Positions 8,613 to 18,005 of a stretch of 64,000 bases of DNA are shown one piece after another. Where the stretch lies: contig CALCKW010000005.1 of the NCBI GenBank assembly GCA_937965695.1, positions 1 to 64,000 on the forward strand. The letters are read 5' to 3'. The position numbers were made by a program, and so were the translations under genes. Numbering within the stretch: position 1 is the first letter of the stretch; every line of letters starts with the position of its first letter. The DNA is from an uncultured Granulosicoccaceae bacterium (GTDB lineage Bacteria > Pseudomonadota > Gammaproteobacteria > CALCKW01). The notes beneath the pieces are model-generated. The model worked only from the letters and a program-made list of their open reading frames with translations, was not told the DNA's origin and did not search any database.

Positions 8613-9578
8613 TTACTGCGTCACAACGCCCATCGCCTGCTTGTCGGCATGGTATGAACTGCGCACCATTGGTCCACTGGCCACATGACTAAAGCCCATT
8701 GCTCGCCCATCGACAGCTAGCTGATCAAACTCTTCCGGTGTGACAAAACGCTCAACCGCAAGGTGATCACGGCTTGGCTGTAAGTACTGACCCAAAGTGA
8801 GCATGTCCACATTGTGGGCGCGCAGGTCACGCATAACTTCGCGCACTTCGTCGAGCTCTTCACCCAAACCAAGCATGAGGCCTGATTTGGTCGGCACACT
8901 CGGGTGTTGCTTCTTGTGCTCTTCCAGGAGGTCAAGTGACCACTCATAGCTCGAGCCCGGGCGTGCAGCGCGGTACAAACGAGGAATGGTTTCTAAGTTG
9001 TGGTTGAAGACGTCTGGCGGGTTGTCTGCTAATGCTTCGAGTGCTCGGTCCATGCGGCCACGGAAATCGGGCACCAGCACTTCAATTTTGGTGTCGCCGC
9101 AATGCTCGCGCACCGCTGCAATACACTCGGCGAAATGCCCAGCACCGCCGTCGCGCAGGTCGTCTCGGTCAACCGAGGTGACCACCACATAACTGAGATC
9201 TAACTGAGCTATCGCTTTGGCGAGGTTCTGTGGTTCATCAGCGTCGAGCGCGTCAGGTCGGCCGTGTGCCACATCGCAAAAGGGGCAACGACGAGTACAA
9301 ATGCCACCCATGATCATAAAAGTTGCAGTGCCGTGGCTAAAGCATTCACCCAGATTTGGGCAGCTTGCCTCTTCGCACACCGAATGCAAATCTAGCTCAC
9401 GCATCATGCGTTTGATTTCTTGCACCTTGGGTGAGCTGTGCGCTTTGGCACGGATCCATTTAGGTTTGCGCACGACTGTTTCCGTACGCTGCACTTTCAC
9501 CGGAATACGGCTCAATTTAACCGCACCTCGCTGAAATTTTTCCGGATCTTGCCGCGAGGGTGATGTGTAGTCAGTCAT
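8613..9578 (-). CDS. lipA: Lipoyl synthase
   Basis: A radical-SAM enzyme that inserts two sulfurs into protein-bound octanoyl chains. The auxiliary-cluster motif is [12 protein letters not shown], the radical-SAM motif is CTRRCPFC (CxxxCxxC), and the C-terminal RSSYHAD holds the serine that ligates the auxiliary cluster. I chose the ATG at 9578, preceded by GAGAA, giving 321 residues as usual. The open frame runs 22 codons further upstream, but that extension does not resemble the family. lipB and ybeD lie upstream on the same strand. Confidence 0.97.
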   Translation of the reverse strand: MTDYTSPSRQDPEKFQRGAVKLSRIPVKVQRTETVVRKPKWIRAKAHSSPKVQEIKRMMRELDLHSVCEEASCPNLGECFSHGTATFMIMGGICTRRCPFCDVAHGRPDALDADEPQNLAKAIAQLDLSYVVVTSVDRDDLRDGGAGHFAECIAAVREHCGDTKIEVLVPDFRGRMDRALEALADNPPDVFNHNLETIPRLYRAARPGSSYEWSLDLLEEHKKQHPSVPTKSGLMLGLGEELDEVREVMRDLRAHNVDMLTLGQYLQPSRDHLAVERFVTPEEFDQLAVDGRAMGFSHVASGPMVRSSYHADKQAMGVVTQ

Positions 9579-9688
9579 GATGTTCTCTGTGCCCGCTGAT
9601 CGAAAAGCGGGTGTTATCTCAAATAAGTTGTAAGCCAGCAGCAAATTAAGTGGGTGCTGCGCCGCCGCTACAATAAAACGGATCTGTT

Positions 9689-10366
9689 CTAAACGGCCTC
9701 AGGTAAACCCTGTGCGAGTTGCTGTTCATTGTACTGCAATTGCGCCGCCAACTGCGTCGCTAGCGCAGCGCCTATCTCAGCCATATCGCCCGGTACGCCC
9801 AACAACGTTGTACTGGTGACTGGCTGCCCAGCGTATCCGCACGGGTTTATGCGCAAGTAAGGGGACAAATCCATATCGACATTGAGCGCCACCCCGTGAT
9901 AACAACACCCTTTGCGCACCCTGAGACCAAGAGCCGCGACCTTAGCGCCTTGCACGTATACACCCGGTGCGCTGGGGTCAGCTGCTGCATCCACACCGTG
10001 TGTGGCTAACAACTGGATAACCGCCGTTTCCAACGCCGTGACCGCCGCACGAACTCCCCATCCATTTCGACGCAAATCCATCAAGGTGTAGAGCACCACT
10101 TGGCCTGGACCGTGATAGGTCACCTGCCCACCGCGATCACTTTGCACAACAGGAATATCTCCGGCATCTAGCAGGTGTTCGGCTTTGCCGGCTTGCCCTT
10201 GGGTAAACACGGAAGAGTGCTCAACCAGCCAAAATTCGTCGAGGGTTGTTGGCAGCCGCGTGTCGGTGAACTGGCGCTGCGCGCTAAACACCGTTTGGTA
10301 ATCGAGCAGCCCGAGCTGGCGAAGCACATAGGGCTTGCCATCGGCAGGTGAGCGATGCTCATTCAA
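9689..10366 (-). CDS. lipB: Octanoyltransferase LipB
   Basis: A 225-residue enzyme that moves octanoate from acyl carrier protein to lipoyl domains, the step before LipA. Diagnostic blocks are [12 protein letters not shown] (residues 78-89), [11 protein letters not shown] with Lys142, and INPCGYAG with the catalytic Cys176. The ATG overlaps the ybeD stop by four bases (ATGA), showing translational coupling. About 110 bases separate it from lipA. Confidence 0.96.
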   Translation of the reverse strand: MNEHRSPADGKPYVLRQLGLLDYQTVFSAQRQFTDTRLPTTLDEFWLVEHSSVFTQGQAGKAEHLLDAGDIPVVQSDRGGQVTYHGPGQVVLYTLMDLRRNGWGVRAAVTALETAVIQLLATHGVDAAADPSAPGVYVQGAKVAALGLRVRKGCCYHGVALNVDMDLSPYLRINPCGYAGQPVTSTTLLGVPGDMAEIGAALATQLAAQLQYNEQQLAQGLPEAV

Positions 10367-10635
10367 AGTGCGTAAAGGATCCGTGGATCGTCCACCAAAG
10401 TTTGGTAGACAGCGTCCAACTGTTCTTTACTCTGCGCCACAAAGCCCACCGTGACCGACAAGTAGGTGCCGCTTTTGCTGGGTGAAATGCGCAGCGCTTT
10501 ATCACCTAACTCTGGTACTTTTAGGCGAACCAAAGACAACACCAATTGCTCAAAATCATCAGCCGCCTTTCCCATGGCTTTGACCTCAAAGTCACAGGGA
10601 AAGGTCATGAGTGGTTGTTTCTCTTCTTCGCTCAT
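10363..10635 (-). CDS. ybeD: YbeD/DUF493 family protein
   Basis: A 90-residue cytosolic protein of the DUF493 (YbeD) family, identified by [11 protein letters not shown] near the N-terminus, the C-terminal [11 protein letters not shown] ending, and its position immediately before lipB, as in E. coli (dacA-ybeD-lipB). The fold is a small ACT-like alpha/beta domain with a presumed regulatory role; no activity is known. It overlaps lipB by four bases and follows dacA by 13 bases. Confidence 0.93.
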   Translation of the reverse strand: MSEEEKQPLMTFPCDFEVKAMGKAADDFEQLVLSLVRLKVPELGDKALRISPSKSGTYLSVTVGFVAQSKEQLDAVYQTLVDDPRILYAL

Positions 10636-10648
10636 GTCAGGCCTTCAC

Positions 10649-11800
10649 TCACTCGAAGTATTGCAAGATCGCGTCGCGCACGGTGGGAACGATGCCCCCA
10701 GCAGGCACTTCACGCAAGGCAACTAGCGCTTCATCAGCGATGATGTCGTCGCCTGACACAACGCGTAAACGACCGACCTCTGCGCCTTCATCCAGCGGTG
10801 CCTGCACACCGCGGTTGAGTTCTATGCGCGTCGTGAGCTGGTCCTCTTGGCCCCGTGGAAAAGCCACGGACAAGGGTTTTACTAGCCCAACTGGTACAGT
10901 CTTTTCCGCACCGCTCCAGACACGCAAATTATCGATAGCCGTTCCCTCAGCGTAGAGCTCGCGGGAGCCGAAAAATCGAAAGCCATAACTCAGCAGTTTA
11001 GCGGTGGCCGACAAACGGGCATTGGCGCTGTTGGTTCCCATGACGACCGCGATCAGCCGCATGTCTTCACGCACGGCCGAGGCGACCAAACCAAAACCAG
11101 CACTTTCAGTGTGACCGGTCTTCATGCCGTCAACGGTGTCATCACTCCAGAGCAAACCGTTACGGTTTTTTTGCTTGATGCCATTGTGTTCAAATTCTTT
11201 GATCGAATAAATTTTGTAGTCTTCGGGGAAGTCTCGAATCAGTGCACGCGACAAGACGGCCATATCTTGTGCACTGCTGAGGTGCTCTTTATCCGGCATG
11301 CCCGTGGCGTTGCGAAACGCCGTGTTTGTCATGCCCAAGTGCTTGGCGTACTGGTTCATCAGCTCGACAAAAGTCTCTTCACTGCCGGCAACAGTTTCCG
11401 CCAACTGCACACTGGCGTCGTTACCCGACTGAATCACCATGCCTTTGATCAGGTCGCTGACTTTGACCTTTTTGCCGACCTCGATAAACATCTTGGAGCC
11501 GCCCATTTTCCAAGCTTTCTCGGAGATGGTGACCTCTTCATCAGGGTTCAATGTACCTTTGGCCAACTCGTCACTGACGATATAGTCCGTCATGATTTTG
11601 GTCAGACTTGCCGGCTCAAAAGCTTTATCCGCATTGTGCTCAACCAGCACGCGACCAGAGCTGTATTCCATCAATACATAAGCCTTGGCGGCAAGCTGTG
11701 GTGGCGCAGGTACGGGTTTGACAATCTCTAGCGCGGAGACGGCTGGCGCCACGGCCAATAACAAAACGGCTGTACAACGTCGAAGGGCGGATATGAGCAT
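10649..11800 (-). CDS. dacA: D-alanyl-D-alanine carboxypeptidase (PBP5/6 type)
   Basis: A secreted low-molecular-weight PBP that trims the terminal D-Ala from peptidoglycan pentapeptides. It has a signal peptide (cleavage likely at AVSA-LE), the active-site SLTK in EPASLTKIMTDY, SGNDAS (the SxN motif) and KTGHTES (KTG). The C-terminal beta-rich domain and an amphipathic end are present. The ATG at 11800 is used here. An in-frame TTG three codons earlier (11809) has GGGA four bases upstream and cannot be excluded. First gene of the dacA-ybeD-lipB-lipA series, just after the rlpA terminator. Confidence 0.95.
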   Translation of the reverse strand: MLISALRRCTAVLLLAVAPAVSALEIVKPVPAPPQLAAKAYVLMEYSSGRVLVEHNADKAFEPASLTKIMTDYIVSDELAKGTLNPDEEVTISEKAWKMGGSKMFIEVGKKVKVSDLIKGMVIQSGNDASVQLAETVAGSEETFVELMNQYAKHLGMTNTAFRNATGMPDKEHLSSAQDMAVLSRALIRDFPEDYKIYSIKEFEHNGIKQKNRNGLLWSDDTVDGMKTGHTESAGFGLVASAVREDMRLIAVVMGTNSANARLSATAKLLSYGFRFFGSRELYAEGTAIDNLRVWSGAEKTVPVGLVKPLSVAFPRGQEDQLTTRIELNRGVQAPLDEGAEVGRLRVVSGDDIIADEALVALREVPAGGIVPTVRDAILQYFE

Positions 11801-11830
11801 CAGTGACAAATGTTCCCAGAATAATTAAAC

Positions 11831-11857
11831 AAAAAAAGGGCGCCGCAAGCGGCGCCC
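11831..11857 (-). terminator. Rho-independent terminator after rlpA
   Basis: GGGCGCCG - four-base loop - CGGCGCCC, then seven T residues on the minus strand. It lies 32 bases past the rlpA stop and separates rlpA from dacA. Confidence 0.9.
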
Positions 11858-11888
11858 CTTCACTTAAGGCATTGCTGTTGGCAGGATT

Positions 11889-13016
11889 CTACCGACAACC
11901 GGCCACGCAGTCACCGCCACCTTGCATCGGCAGCACTCTAGAGTCGGTAATTCCACCTTTAGCAAGTGCCAATGACGCTTCATCAATTAGCTCTTTGGTG
12001 TTCACCGGCCCAACGCGTACTCGGTATATCGATTTACCGTTACTCTCACCTCGCAGTACAAAAGCGGGAATAGCCGGTACCAACGCCTGCGCTTGATCCA
12101 TCGTCGCAATAGCGCCGTCTATCTTGGAGAAGGCCCCTAGCTGCAATGCAAGGTCGCGCCCGCTGATGGTATCTGCAGCAGGGGTCGCAGTGGCAGTGGG
12201 TGTTTCACTCACGGCAAGCGTTGGCTCTGCAGGAGCAACTTCTGTTACCACTTCGACCGCGTCTTCTGCCGCTTGCGCCACGTTCTCTGTATTCTCTGAC
12301 ACTGCAGCTGCAGAAGCGTTCGCCACTTCGGTGGCTGTTTTAACCGTTTCATTGGATACGTCTTCAGCAGCACCCGCGACGCTTGCAACCTCTATCACTG
12401 GCTGCAGGTCTGTCGCCGGCAGTGCATCGTTAGCACTTCCCGCCTGGACGCGAGCAGCCGCGCCATCTTCTTCAATCTGTCGGCGTGCATCAGCGATGTC
12501 ATTGCCAGTGACTGCCCGAACTTCAACGGGTGCATTGCCCTTTTCCATCATGCCCAGCTTTACAGCGGCGGCATAAGACAGATCCAGCAAACGATCGTCA
12601 ACGTAAGGACCACGATCGTTAACTTTAACGATGGCTACTTTACCGTTGTCGAGGTTGGTGACTTCTAGATAGGTAGGCAGCGGCAAATTGCGGTGCGCGG
12701 CTGTCATCGCGTACATATCAAAATCTTCGCCGCTGGAGGTTTTGCGGCCATGGAATTTGTTCCCATACCAAGACGCTTTTCCGCGAGCACGGTAGTGGGT
12801 TGGGTCTTCCATCACATAGTAAAAGCGGCCGTTGACCGAGTACGGGCTTTTGTTACCCAACTCTGAAAAGGGTTCGCCCTGCCCTGCGTCGTCACTGGGT
12901 TGCATAATACGACCGGGTCCGTCTTCTAGGGCGTCGTACTGCTTTACACCTGGCAGCATGCTGCAGCCTGCCAAATAGACCGCTGCCAGTGCAGAGGCTA
13001 CTAATACTTTGCGCAT
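11889..13016 (-). CDS. rlpA: RlpA-type septal lytic transglycosylase lipoprotein
   Basis: A 375-residue outer-membrane lipoprotein with lipobox LAGC at the N-terminus. The RlpA double-psi beta-barrel runs from about residue 75 to 165 (GKASWYGNKFHGRKTSSGE, KVNDRGPYVDDRLLDLS, with the catalytic-site Asp and His). A long Ala/Val/Glu-rich linker (about 170-280) leads to a C-terminal SPOR domain (LQLGAFSKIDGA to the end) that binds denuded septal glycan. RlpA cleaves naked glycan strands during daughter-cell separation. It lies downstream of mltB, as is common in gammaproteobacteria. Confidence 0.93.
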   Translation of the reverse strand: MRKVLVASALAAVYLAGCSMLPGVKQYDALEDGPGRIMQPSDDAGQGEPFSELGNKSPYSVNGRFYYVMEDPTHYRARGKASWYGNKFHGRKTSSGEDFDMYAMTAAHRNLPLPTYLEVTNLDNGKVAIVKVNDRGPYVDDRLLDLSYAAAVKLGMMEKGNAPVEVRAVTGNDIADARRQIEEDGAAARVQAGSANDALPATDLQPVIEVASVAGAAEDVSNETVKTATEVANASAAAVSENTENVAQAAEDAVEVVTEVAPAEPTLAVSETPTATATPAADTISGRDLALQLGAFSKIDGAIATMDQAQALVPAIPAFVLRGESNGKSIYRVRVGPVNTKELIDEASLALAKGGITDSRVLPMQGGGDCVAGCR

Positions 13017-13082
13017 AAGTTTTACCTGATTAAATCGGTTTCATGACTAGCGATCGCGAATCAACCGCACAAAAAAATTGCG

Positions 13083-14093
13083 TTAATCTGCTTGTGCCAA
13101 CCCTTCTTTTATAGACTGTGCCAGCTGAAAAACAGCCATTGCGTATAAAGGACTGTGGTTATAGCGGGTGATAACGTAGAAGTTTTTATACCCAATCCAA
13201 TACTCAAGCCCTTGATTTCCCTCAAGTTCAATCAATGCAGCACGCTGTTTTGGGCTTAAATTAATATCCACTCCCAGCGTTTTAAAATCTGCCGCTGTGA
13301 GCTGGGGTTTGCTGCCTTTTTTGACCAGTGCTGTAGCATCCCCTTGTATCTGGACCTGCTCTGTCACGGTTTCACCCGTGCGCCATCCGTGCCGTACAAA
13401 ATAATTGGCGACACTCGCCGTGATGTCCTCAAGGGACCCAAACAAATCGCGTTTCCCGTCTCCGTCACCGTCGACGGCATAAGCTCGATAACTACTGCTG
13501 ATAAACTGCGGCATACCCATCGCAGCAGCGTAGGATCCCTTAACCGCCATGGGTTCAAAGTTCTCTTCGCGCGACAGCAACAAGAATTCTTTTAACTCTC
13601 TGCGAAAAAACTTCGCCCTTTTTGGGTAGTCAAAGGCCAACGTGGCGAGCGATTGTAAAGCGGGGTGTTTGCCTTTGTATTTGCCGTACCAGCTCTCCAC
13701 CCCAATGATCGCCACAATGATCTCGCGCGGCACGCCGTACTTTTCTTCCACACGGTCGAGCAAATTCGCGTTGCTGCGCGCAAATTCCAGCGCCGAATCA
13801 ATACGGGCGTCTTTGATAAAAATGGGACGGTACTGCGCCCAGGTGAGTGTTTTTTCAGCAGGCTTTGACATGGCTTCAATAACCGCATCGTATCGCGTGG
13901 TGCTGCCCAACCAATAGTTCAGGTCATCGCGGTTGAAGTCGTGCTCCCGCGCCATCTCATCGATAAAGGCTTTGCCCTTCTCGGTGGCAGCATAGCCAGA
14001 CGCAGCTGACGCTTGTTCACTGCTGAGCGCCATCCCTGCAAGCGTTGTTGCCAGTAGGCCGGGCCCAATTAACCGTTTGAGTTTTTGCTTCAC
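13083..14093 (-). CDS. mltB: Lytic murein transglycosylase B
   Basis: A 336-residue secreted transglycosylase that cleaves peptidoglycan to 1,6-anhydro-muropeptides. It has a GTG start and a signal peptide ending near EQASA. The catalytic Glu lies in GVESWYGKYKG; the downstream blocks GSYAAAMGMPQFISSSYR and VDGDGDGKRDLF, which contains the calcium-binding EF-like loop, are typical of MltB. No lipobox cysteine is visible, so this copy looks soluble and periplasmic rather than lipid-anchored. It is followed by rlpA on the same strand. Confidence 0.93.
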   Translation of the reverse strand: MKQKLKRLIGPGLLATTLAGMALSSEQASAASGYAATEKGKAFIDEMAREHDFNRDDLNYWLGSTTRYDAVIEAMSKPAEKTLTWAQYRPIFIKDARIDSALEFARSNANLLDRVEEKYGVPREIIVAIIGVESWYGKYKGKHPALQSLATLAFDYPKRAKFFRRELKEFLLLSREENFEPMAVKGSYAAAMGMPQFISSSYRAYAVDGDGDGKRDLFGSLEDITASVANYFVRHGWRTGETVTEQVQIQGDATALVKKGSKPQLTAADFKTLGVDINLSPKQRAALIELEGNQGLEYWIGYKNFYVITRYNHSPLYAMAVFQLAQSIKEGLAQAD

Positions 14094-14183
14094 ACTACCG
14101 ACCTTGCTGATTTAGCGCTGCACGCGCAACGACTCTTCTTCTGAGATAAATAGCATAGTAGAAGCACATACAGCTGGCAGACA

Positions 14184-14903
14184 TCAGCGAGTGGTTTTTT
14201 TGCGTTTAGTTTGTCTTTTGGCCCGTTTGCGCTTCACCGGTGGCGCGGCAATTTTATGCGCGATAATTTGCCCTGCCAGTATAGAAACCAAACAATATGC
14301 GCTAAACCAATACAGCCCCGGCTCTACTGATGCGTTTAGCATCAAAACACCATCGAGCGCACTTGTCGCGTTAAACGCTAAGAAGCTCACAAAAAGTGCC
14401 ACCAAGAAGACATCTGCCATTGACCACTTGCCGATCAACTGGGCACAGTTGATCAACCATTGGCCAATGCGGGTCTGCGGCGCGACCACAGCCAGCAACA
14501 ACATGGCATTTTTAATAACTGGCACAATGATACTGAACAGCGCCACTAAACCTGCCACGACCGGATAACCTTTACCCAACAACGTGTTGATGGTTTCCAA
14601 AACGCTGCTGCTCTTGCGATAAACTTCGACCCGGCCCGAGATTTCATCGAGATCCATGATATTGGACAGCAATCGCACTGTGCGGCCTTTTTTATGGCGC
14701 AGTTTCTCGACATCACCGTCTGGGTTTTTCGTCAGTGCTTTTTGCACACGGGCTTCGATGATTGCCTGCTGGCCAATATCGACCATACCCGCTTGATCAA
14801 GCGTGCCGACCACCGTCATGACAGGCAGGCTAATACCAGGATATAAAAGTGCGAGCGATAAGACGACGAGCACTAGGGACAATAGTTTGTCCTTGATAGC
14901 CAT
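14184..14903 (-). CDS. PqiA-family membrane protein
   Basis: A 239-residue integral membrane protein with one PqiA-like unit. It has a first membrane segment at the N-terminus, a charged loop (about 50-95), then three more membrane helices; the conserved stretch GKWSMADVFLVALFVSFLAF is the PqiA/LetA signature. The C-terminus is a very basic tail (KRKRAKRQTKRKKTTR). PqiA and LetA partner with MCE proteins in lipid transport, but no MCE gene is nearby. The ATG at 14903 has GGAAG six bases upstream and is preferred to the TTG at 14918. Usual PqiA proteins have two such units, so this is a half-size member. Confidence 0.75.
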   Translation of the reverse strand: MAIKDKLLSLVLVVLSLALLYPGISLPVMTVVGTLDQAGMVDIGQQAIIEARVQKALTKNPDGDVEKLRHKKGRTVRLLSNIMDLDEISGRVEVYRKSSSVLETINTLLGKGYPVVAGLVALFSIIVPVIKNAMLLLAVVAPQTRIGQWLINCAQLIGKWSMADVFLVALFVSFLAFNATSALDGVLMLNASVEPGLYWFSAYCLVSILAGQIIAHKIAAPPVKRKRAKRQTKRKKTTR

Positions 14904-15034
14904 GCAGGGCTTCCACAAAATCTTAGTACGGAGCGCGAATTGTAGATGCCTTGGGCAAGGATCGCATGCTCTCGCAGAAAAGTTTGCCGCTCAAAGCGCG
15001 CTCTCTGTGCGAAAATCGGCGCGCGAAGCTGAAG

Positions 15035-15739
15035 CTAGTCAAGCGTCTTGGGCAGCGCCCAGTCCACAGCACCAAGGCCTTTTTCTTCGAGCCATGCATT
15101 AGCTTTCGAAAAATGCCGGCAACCCAAGAACCCCCGATAAGCAGACAGTGGCGATGGGTGGGGCGAGCGCAGAACACAGTGCTTGCTGCGATCAATAAAC
15201 TGACCCTTTTTGTGTGCGTAACTGCCCCAGAGCATAAAGACGATACCTTCGCGCTGTTCAGCCAATGCTCGCACGGCGGCGTCGGTAAAACGCTCCCAGC
15301 CTTTTCCTTGGTGCGCACCTGCGTTTCCGTTTTCTACCGTTAAAACGCTGTTGAGCAAAAACACTCCCTGCTCAGCCCAAGCCTGAAGATGGCCGTGGTC
15401 GGGTGCCTCGAACGCCAAATCGGTACCGAGCTCGGCGTAGATGTTGCGCAGCGACGGTGGAATGGGAACACCCGCTTGTACAGAAAAACACAGACCGTGC
15501 GCCTGCCCTGCTCCGTGATAGGGGTCTTGCCCTAGGATCACTACTTTGACTTGATCAAAGGGTGTTGCATTGAACGCATTAAACATCTGATCTCGAGGTG
15601 GGTAGATGATCGCGTCTGCTTTTTTGCGCTGGCTAAGGAATGCACGCAGCTCTTGCATGTAGGGTTGTTCAAACTCGGGAAGCATTTGTTTCTTCCAACC
15701 GGGCTCTAACTTTATACGATCTTGGGCGGCGACTGACAT
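15035..15739 (-). CDS. ung: Uracil-DNA glycosylase
   Basis: A 234-residue family 1 UDG that removes uracil from DNA. Diagnostic motifs: [20 protein letters not shown], with the water-activating Asp; the LLNSVLTVE segment; and [14 protein letters not shown], the leucine loop with catalytic His. It is divergent from lptD. Confidence 0.97.
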   Translation of the reverse strand: MSVAAQDRIKLEPGWKKQMLPEFEQPYMQELRAFLSQRKKADAIIYPPRDQMFNAFNATPFDQVKVVILGQDPYHGAGQAHGLCFSVQAGVPIPPSLRNIYAELGTDLAFEAPDHGHLQAWAEQGVFLLNSVLTVENGNAGAHQGKGWERFTDAAVRALAEQREGIVFMLWGSYAHKKGQFIDRSKHCVLRSPHPSPLSAYRGFLGCRHFSKANAWLEEKGLGAVDWALPKTLD

Positions 15740-15854
15740 TGCTTCTCACGGGGACGCTCTAGGTAGACTACATTCTACCCTTTGCGCACCCGTTTTAAGA
15801 GCCACGGGATCAACACCGGAGATTTCGAAGATCAAAGCTGCCGTCCACGCTAAA

Positions 15855-18005
15855 TTGCCGCGTATAACGCTTTACGCGCTAATGGCCCTGCCCTCTCTGG
15901 GTCAGGCTGCTGGAGCGTGCTACACCAATACCCTATCCAAACCTCAGCTGACAGCTCTACCTGACGAAGCGTTGCAGGCAACGGCTGATGTCATTAAAGG
16001 CTCTCCAACGGGAATAGTGACGCTTGAGGGCGATGTTTTTCTGCAATACGAAGAAACGGCGATGCAGGCAGAAAAAGCTATTTTGGATACGGAGACCATG
16101 CAGGTGCTGACCGATGGTGGCGCCACCTTATTTACTGAGCAGCTCAATCTGAGTGCTGAACAGTTCACCGCGTCTATGCGCGGAGATCGCATGGCGGTTA
16201 AAGATTCCAGCTTTGAATTTTTTGGCGGCACAAATTACCTGCGTGGCAGCTCTGAATATTTTCAAACCTTGTCCAAAGAAGCTTTTGCTTTGCAAGGTGC
16301 CAGCATCACAAGTTGCGCCGAAGATAATGAAGCCTGGCAGCTGCGCGCTTCTAACATCACCATTGACAATGAGACGGGGCGCGGTGAAGCGAAAGATGTT
16401 CGCTTTGAGATTGGCGGCGTGCCACTGCTCTACTTGCCTTGGCTAAGCTGGCCTTTAAACGACAATCGCCAAACCGGATTGCTCTACCCGCAAGTGTCTT
16501 TCTCAGACAGCAGCGGTTGGGAAGTTCGCCAGCCGTGGTACTGGAACATCGCCCCCAATGCGGACGCAACTTTTACACCGCGTCTTATGGAAAAACGCGG
16601 TTTACAACTGCAGTCAGAGCTTCGCTACCTGACGGCCAATTCCAATTGGCAGCTCGACTACGAATATCTGAATGACGGCGAGCTAGACGAGCGTCGCGAA
16701 TTTATCAGGTTATCTGAAAGGAGCGCCTTTGCCAGACACTGGAGCACTCGGATTTCCATCGCCAATGCGAGCGACGGTGACTACTTTAAAGACTTGGGTA
16801 ATCCTTTTGATATCGCCAATGTCATTCACTTAGACCGACGTATTGATCTGCGATTTAACGACGGGACAAGCCGCGGTCTATTCCGACTCCAAGCCTATCA
16901 AACGCTCGACGAAAGTTTGGCGACAGAAGATCGTCCCTACCAGCGTTTGCCGCAAATATTATGGAACTCCACCCCGTGGGATCCCGAAGGACCGCTTTCG
17001 ATCAGCCTAGAAGGCGAAGCGGTTCAGCTAACACGCGACAACTCGGTCAAGACATGGCGCTTTGATCTGCGCCCACGCATACAGGTTGAACGCTCTGCTA
17101 GCTGGGGCTTTTTTAAAGGCGCTGCAACGCTCGCAGGCACGCGCTATCTGTTTTCGAACGAGGAAGAAGGGCAAGATAACACCTCAAACCGTATCGTGCC
17201 GATTCTGTCGCTCGATGTGGGTACGCGACTGCGCCGCAACTTGGCAAACAACGCAACACAAACCTTGGAACCTCGATTCTTTTATCTTTTTGTCCCCGAA
17301 AAAGAGCAGTCGGCGCTGCCGTTGTTCGACACCGCTGAGCTGGATTTCAGTTACGACCAGCTGTTTCGAGAAAATCGTTTTTCCGGACGTGATCGTATCG
17401 GTGATGCCAATCAGATATCACTGGCCTTGAGCACCCGCTACCTCGATCAAACGGGTGGAGAAATCTGGCGTGCGAGCGTGGGAAGCGCCTTCTATTTGGA
17501 TGACCAGAACGTCAGTTTGTCCGATGACGACCCTGAAAGTGGTCGCTCGGATATCGTCGGTGAAGCGATGTACAGTGGCCAACGCAACTGGCAGCTGCGC
17601 GCAATTGCGCAGTTTGGTGCCGATGGCGCGGAACTAGAACGCTCCGGCATTGATCTACGTTATCGCAAAGGCGCTAAAATATTGAACATCGGGCACCGCC
17701 TGCAGCGAGACCGTCTGGAACACCTCGATGTTTCTTTTTCGTGGCCGCTGATAAATGGCTTTACGGTGCTTGGCCGAACCCAGCAGTCATTGCGAGACAA
17801 CCGCTCCATTGAGCAGTTCTTGGGTTATAGCTGGGACGGCTGCTGCTGGACACTGCGAGGTGGTGCGCGGCGCTACCTCAATAGCGACGATGAATACGAC
17901 AAAGACTTCACCGTAGAGGTGATTTTTAAAGGCCTAGGTGGTATCGGCAACAGCGTAGGCACCCAGTTTAACCGTGCTATTCTTGGCTATCGAGATAATC
18001 AATGA
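15855..18005 (+). CDS. lptD: LPS-assembly protein LptD
   Basis: An outer-membrane beta-barrel that inserts lipopolysaccharide at the cell surface with LptE. An N-terminal OstA/LptA-like jellyroll covers about residues 40-180, followed by the barrel. The four disulfide cysteines are all in place: Cys22, Cys154 and the adjacent pair Cys663/Cys664 in DGCCW. At 716 residues it is at the short end of the family. The start is uncertain: the only standard codon is TTG at 15855, which lacks a ribosome site. The frame stays open upstream with a basic stretch that would make a better signal peptide, and it begins near an ATT at 15822 next to GGAG. The stop overlaps surA (ATGA). Confidence 0.93.
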   Translation: MPRITLYALMALPSLGQAAGACYTNTLSKPQLTALPDEALQATADVIKGSPTGIVTLEGDVFLQYEETAMQAEKAILDTETMQVLTDGGATLFTEQLNLSAEQFTASMRGDRMAVKDSSFEFFGGTNYLRGSSEYFQTLSKEAFALQGASITSCAEDNEAWQLRASNITIDNETGRGEAKDVRFEIGGVPLLYLPWLSWPLNDNRQTGLLYPQVSFSDSSGWEVRQPWYWNIAPNADATFTPRLMEKRGLQLQSELRYLTANSNWQLDYEYLNDGELDERREFIRLSERSAFARHWSTRISIANASDGDYFKDLGNPFDIANVIHLDRRIDLRFNDGTSRGLFRLQAYQTLDESLATEDRPYQRLPQILWNSTPWDPEGPLSISLEGEAVQLTRDNSVKTWRFDLRPRIQVERSASWGFFKGAATLAGTRYLFSNEEEGQDNTSNRIVPILSLDVGTRLRRNLANNATQTLEPRFFYLFVPEKEQSALPLFDTAELDFSYDQLFRENRFSGRDRIGDANQISLALSTRYLDQTGGEIWRASVGSAFYLDDQNVSLSDDDPESGRSDIVGEAMYSGQRNWQLRAIAQFGADGAELERSGIDLRYRKGAKILNIGHRLQRDRLEHLDVSFSWPLINGFTVLGRTQQSLRDNRSIEQFLGYSWDGCCWTLRGGARRYLNSDDEYDKDFTVEVIFKGLGGIGNSVGTQFNRAILGYRDNQ

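Noticed and set aside
11111..11731. 206-codon open frame on the plus strand
   Set aside because: Antisense to dacA, whose catalytic motifs are all in place on the other strand; no family resemblance.
12124..12576. 150-codon open frame on the plus strand
   Set aside because: It is the antisense of the Ala/Val-rich linker of rlpA; its Ser/Thr/Ala-rich composition is a shadow of that bias, and no ribosome site is present.
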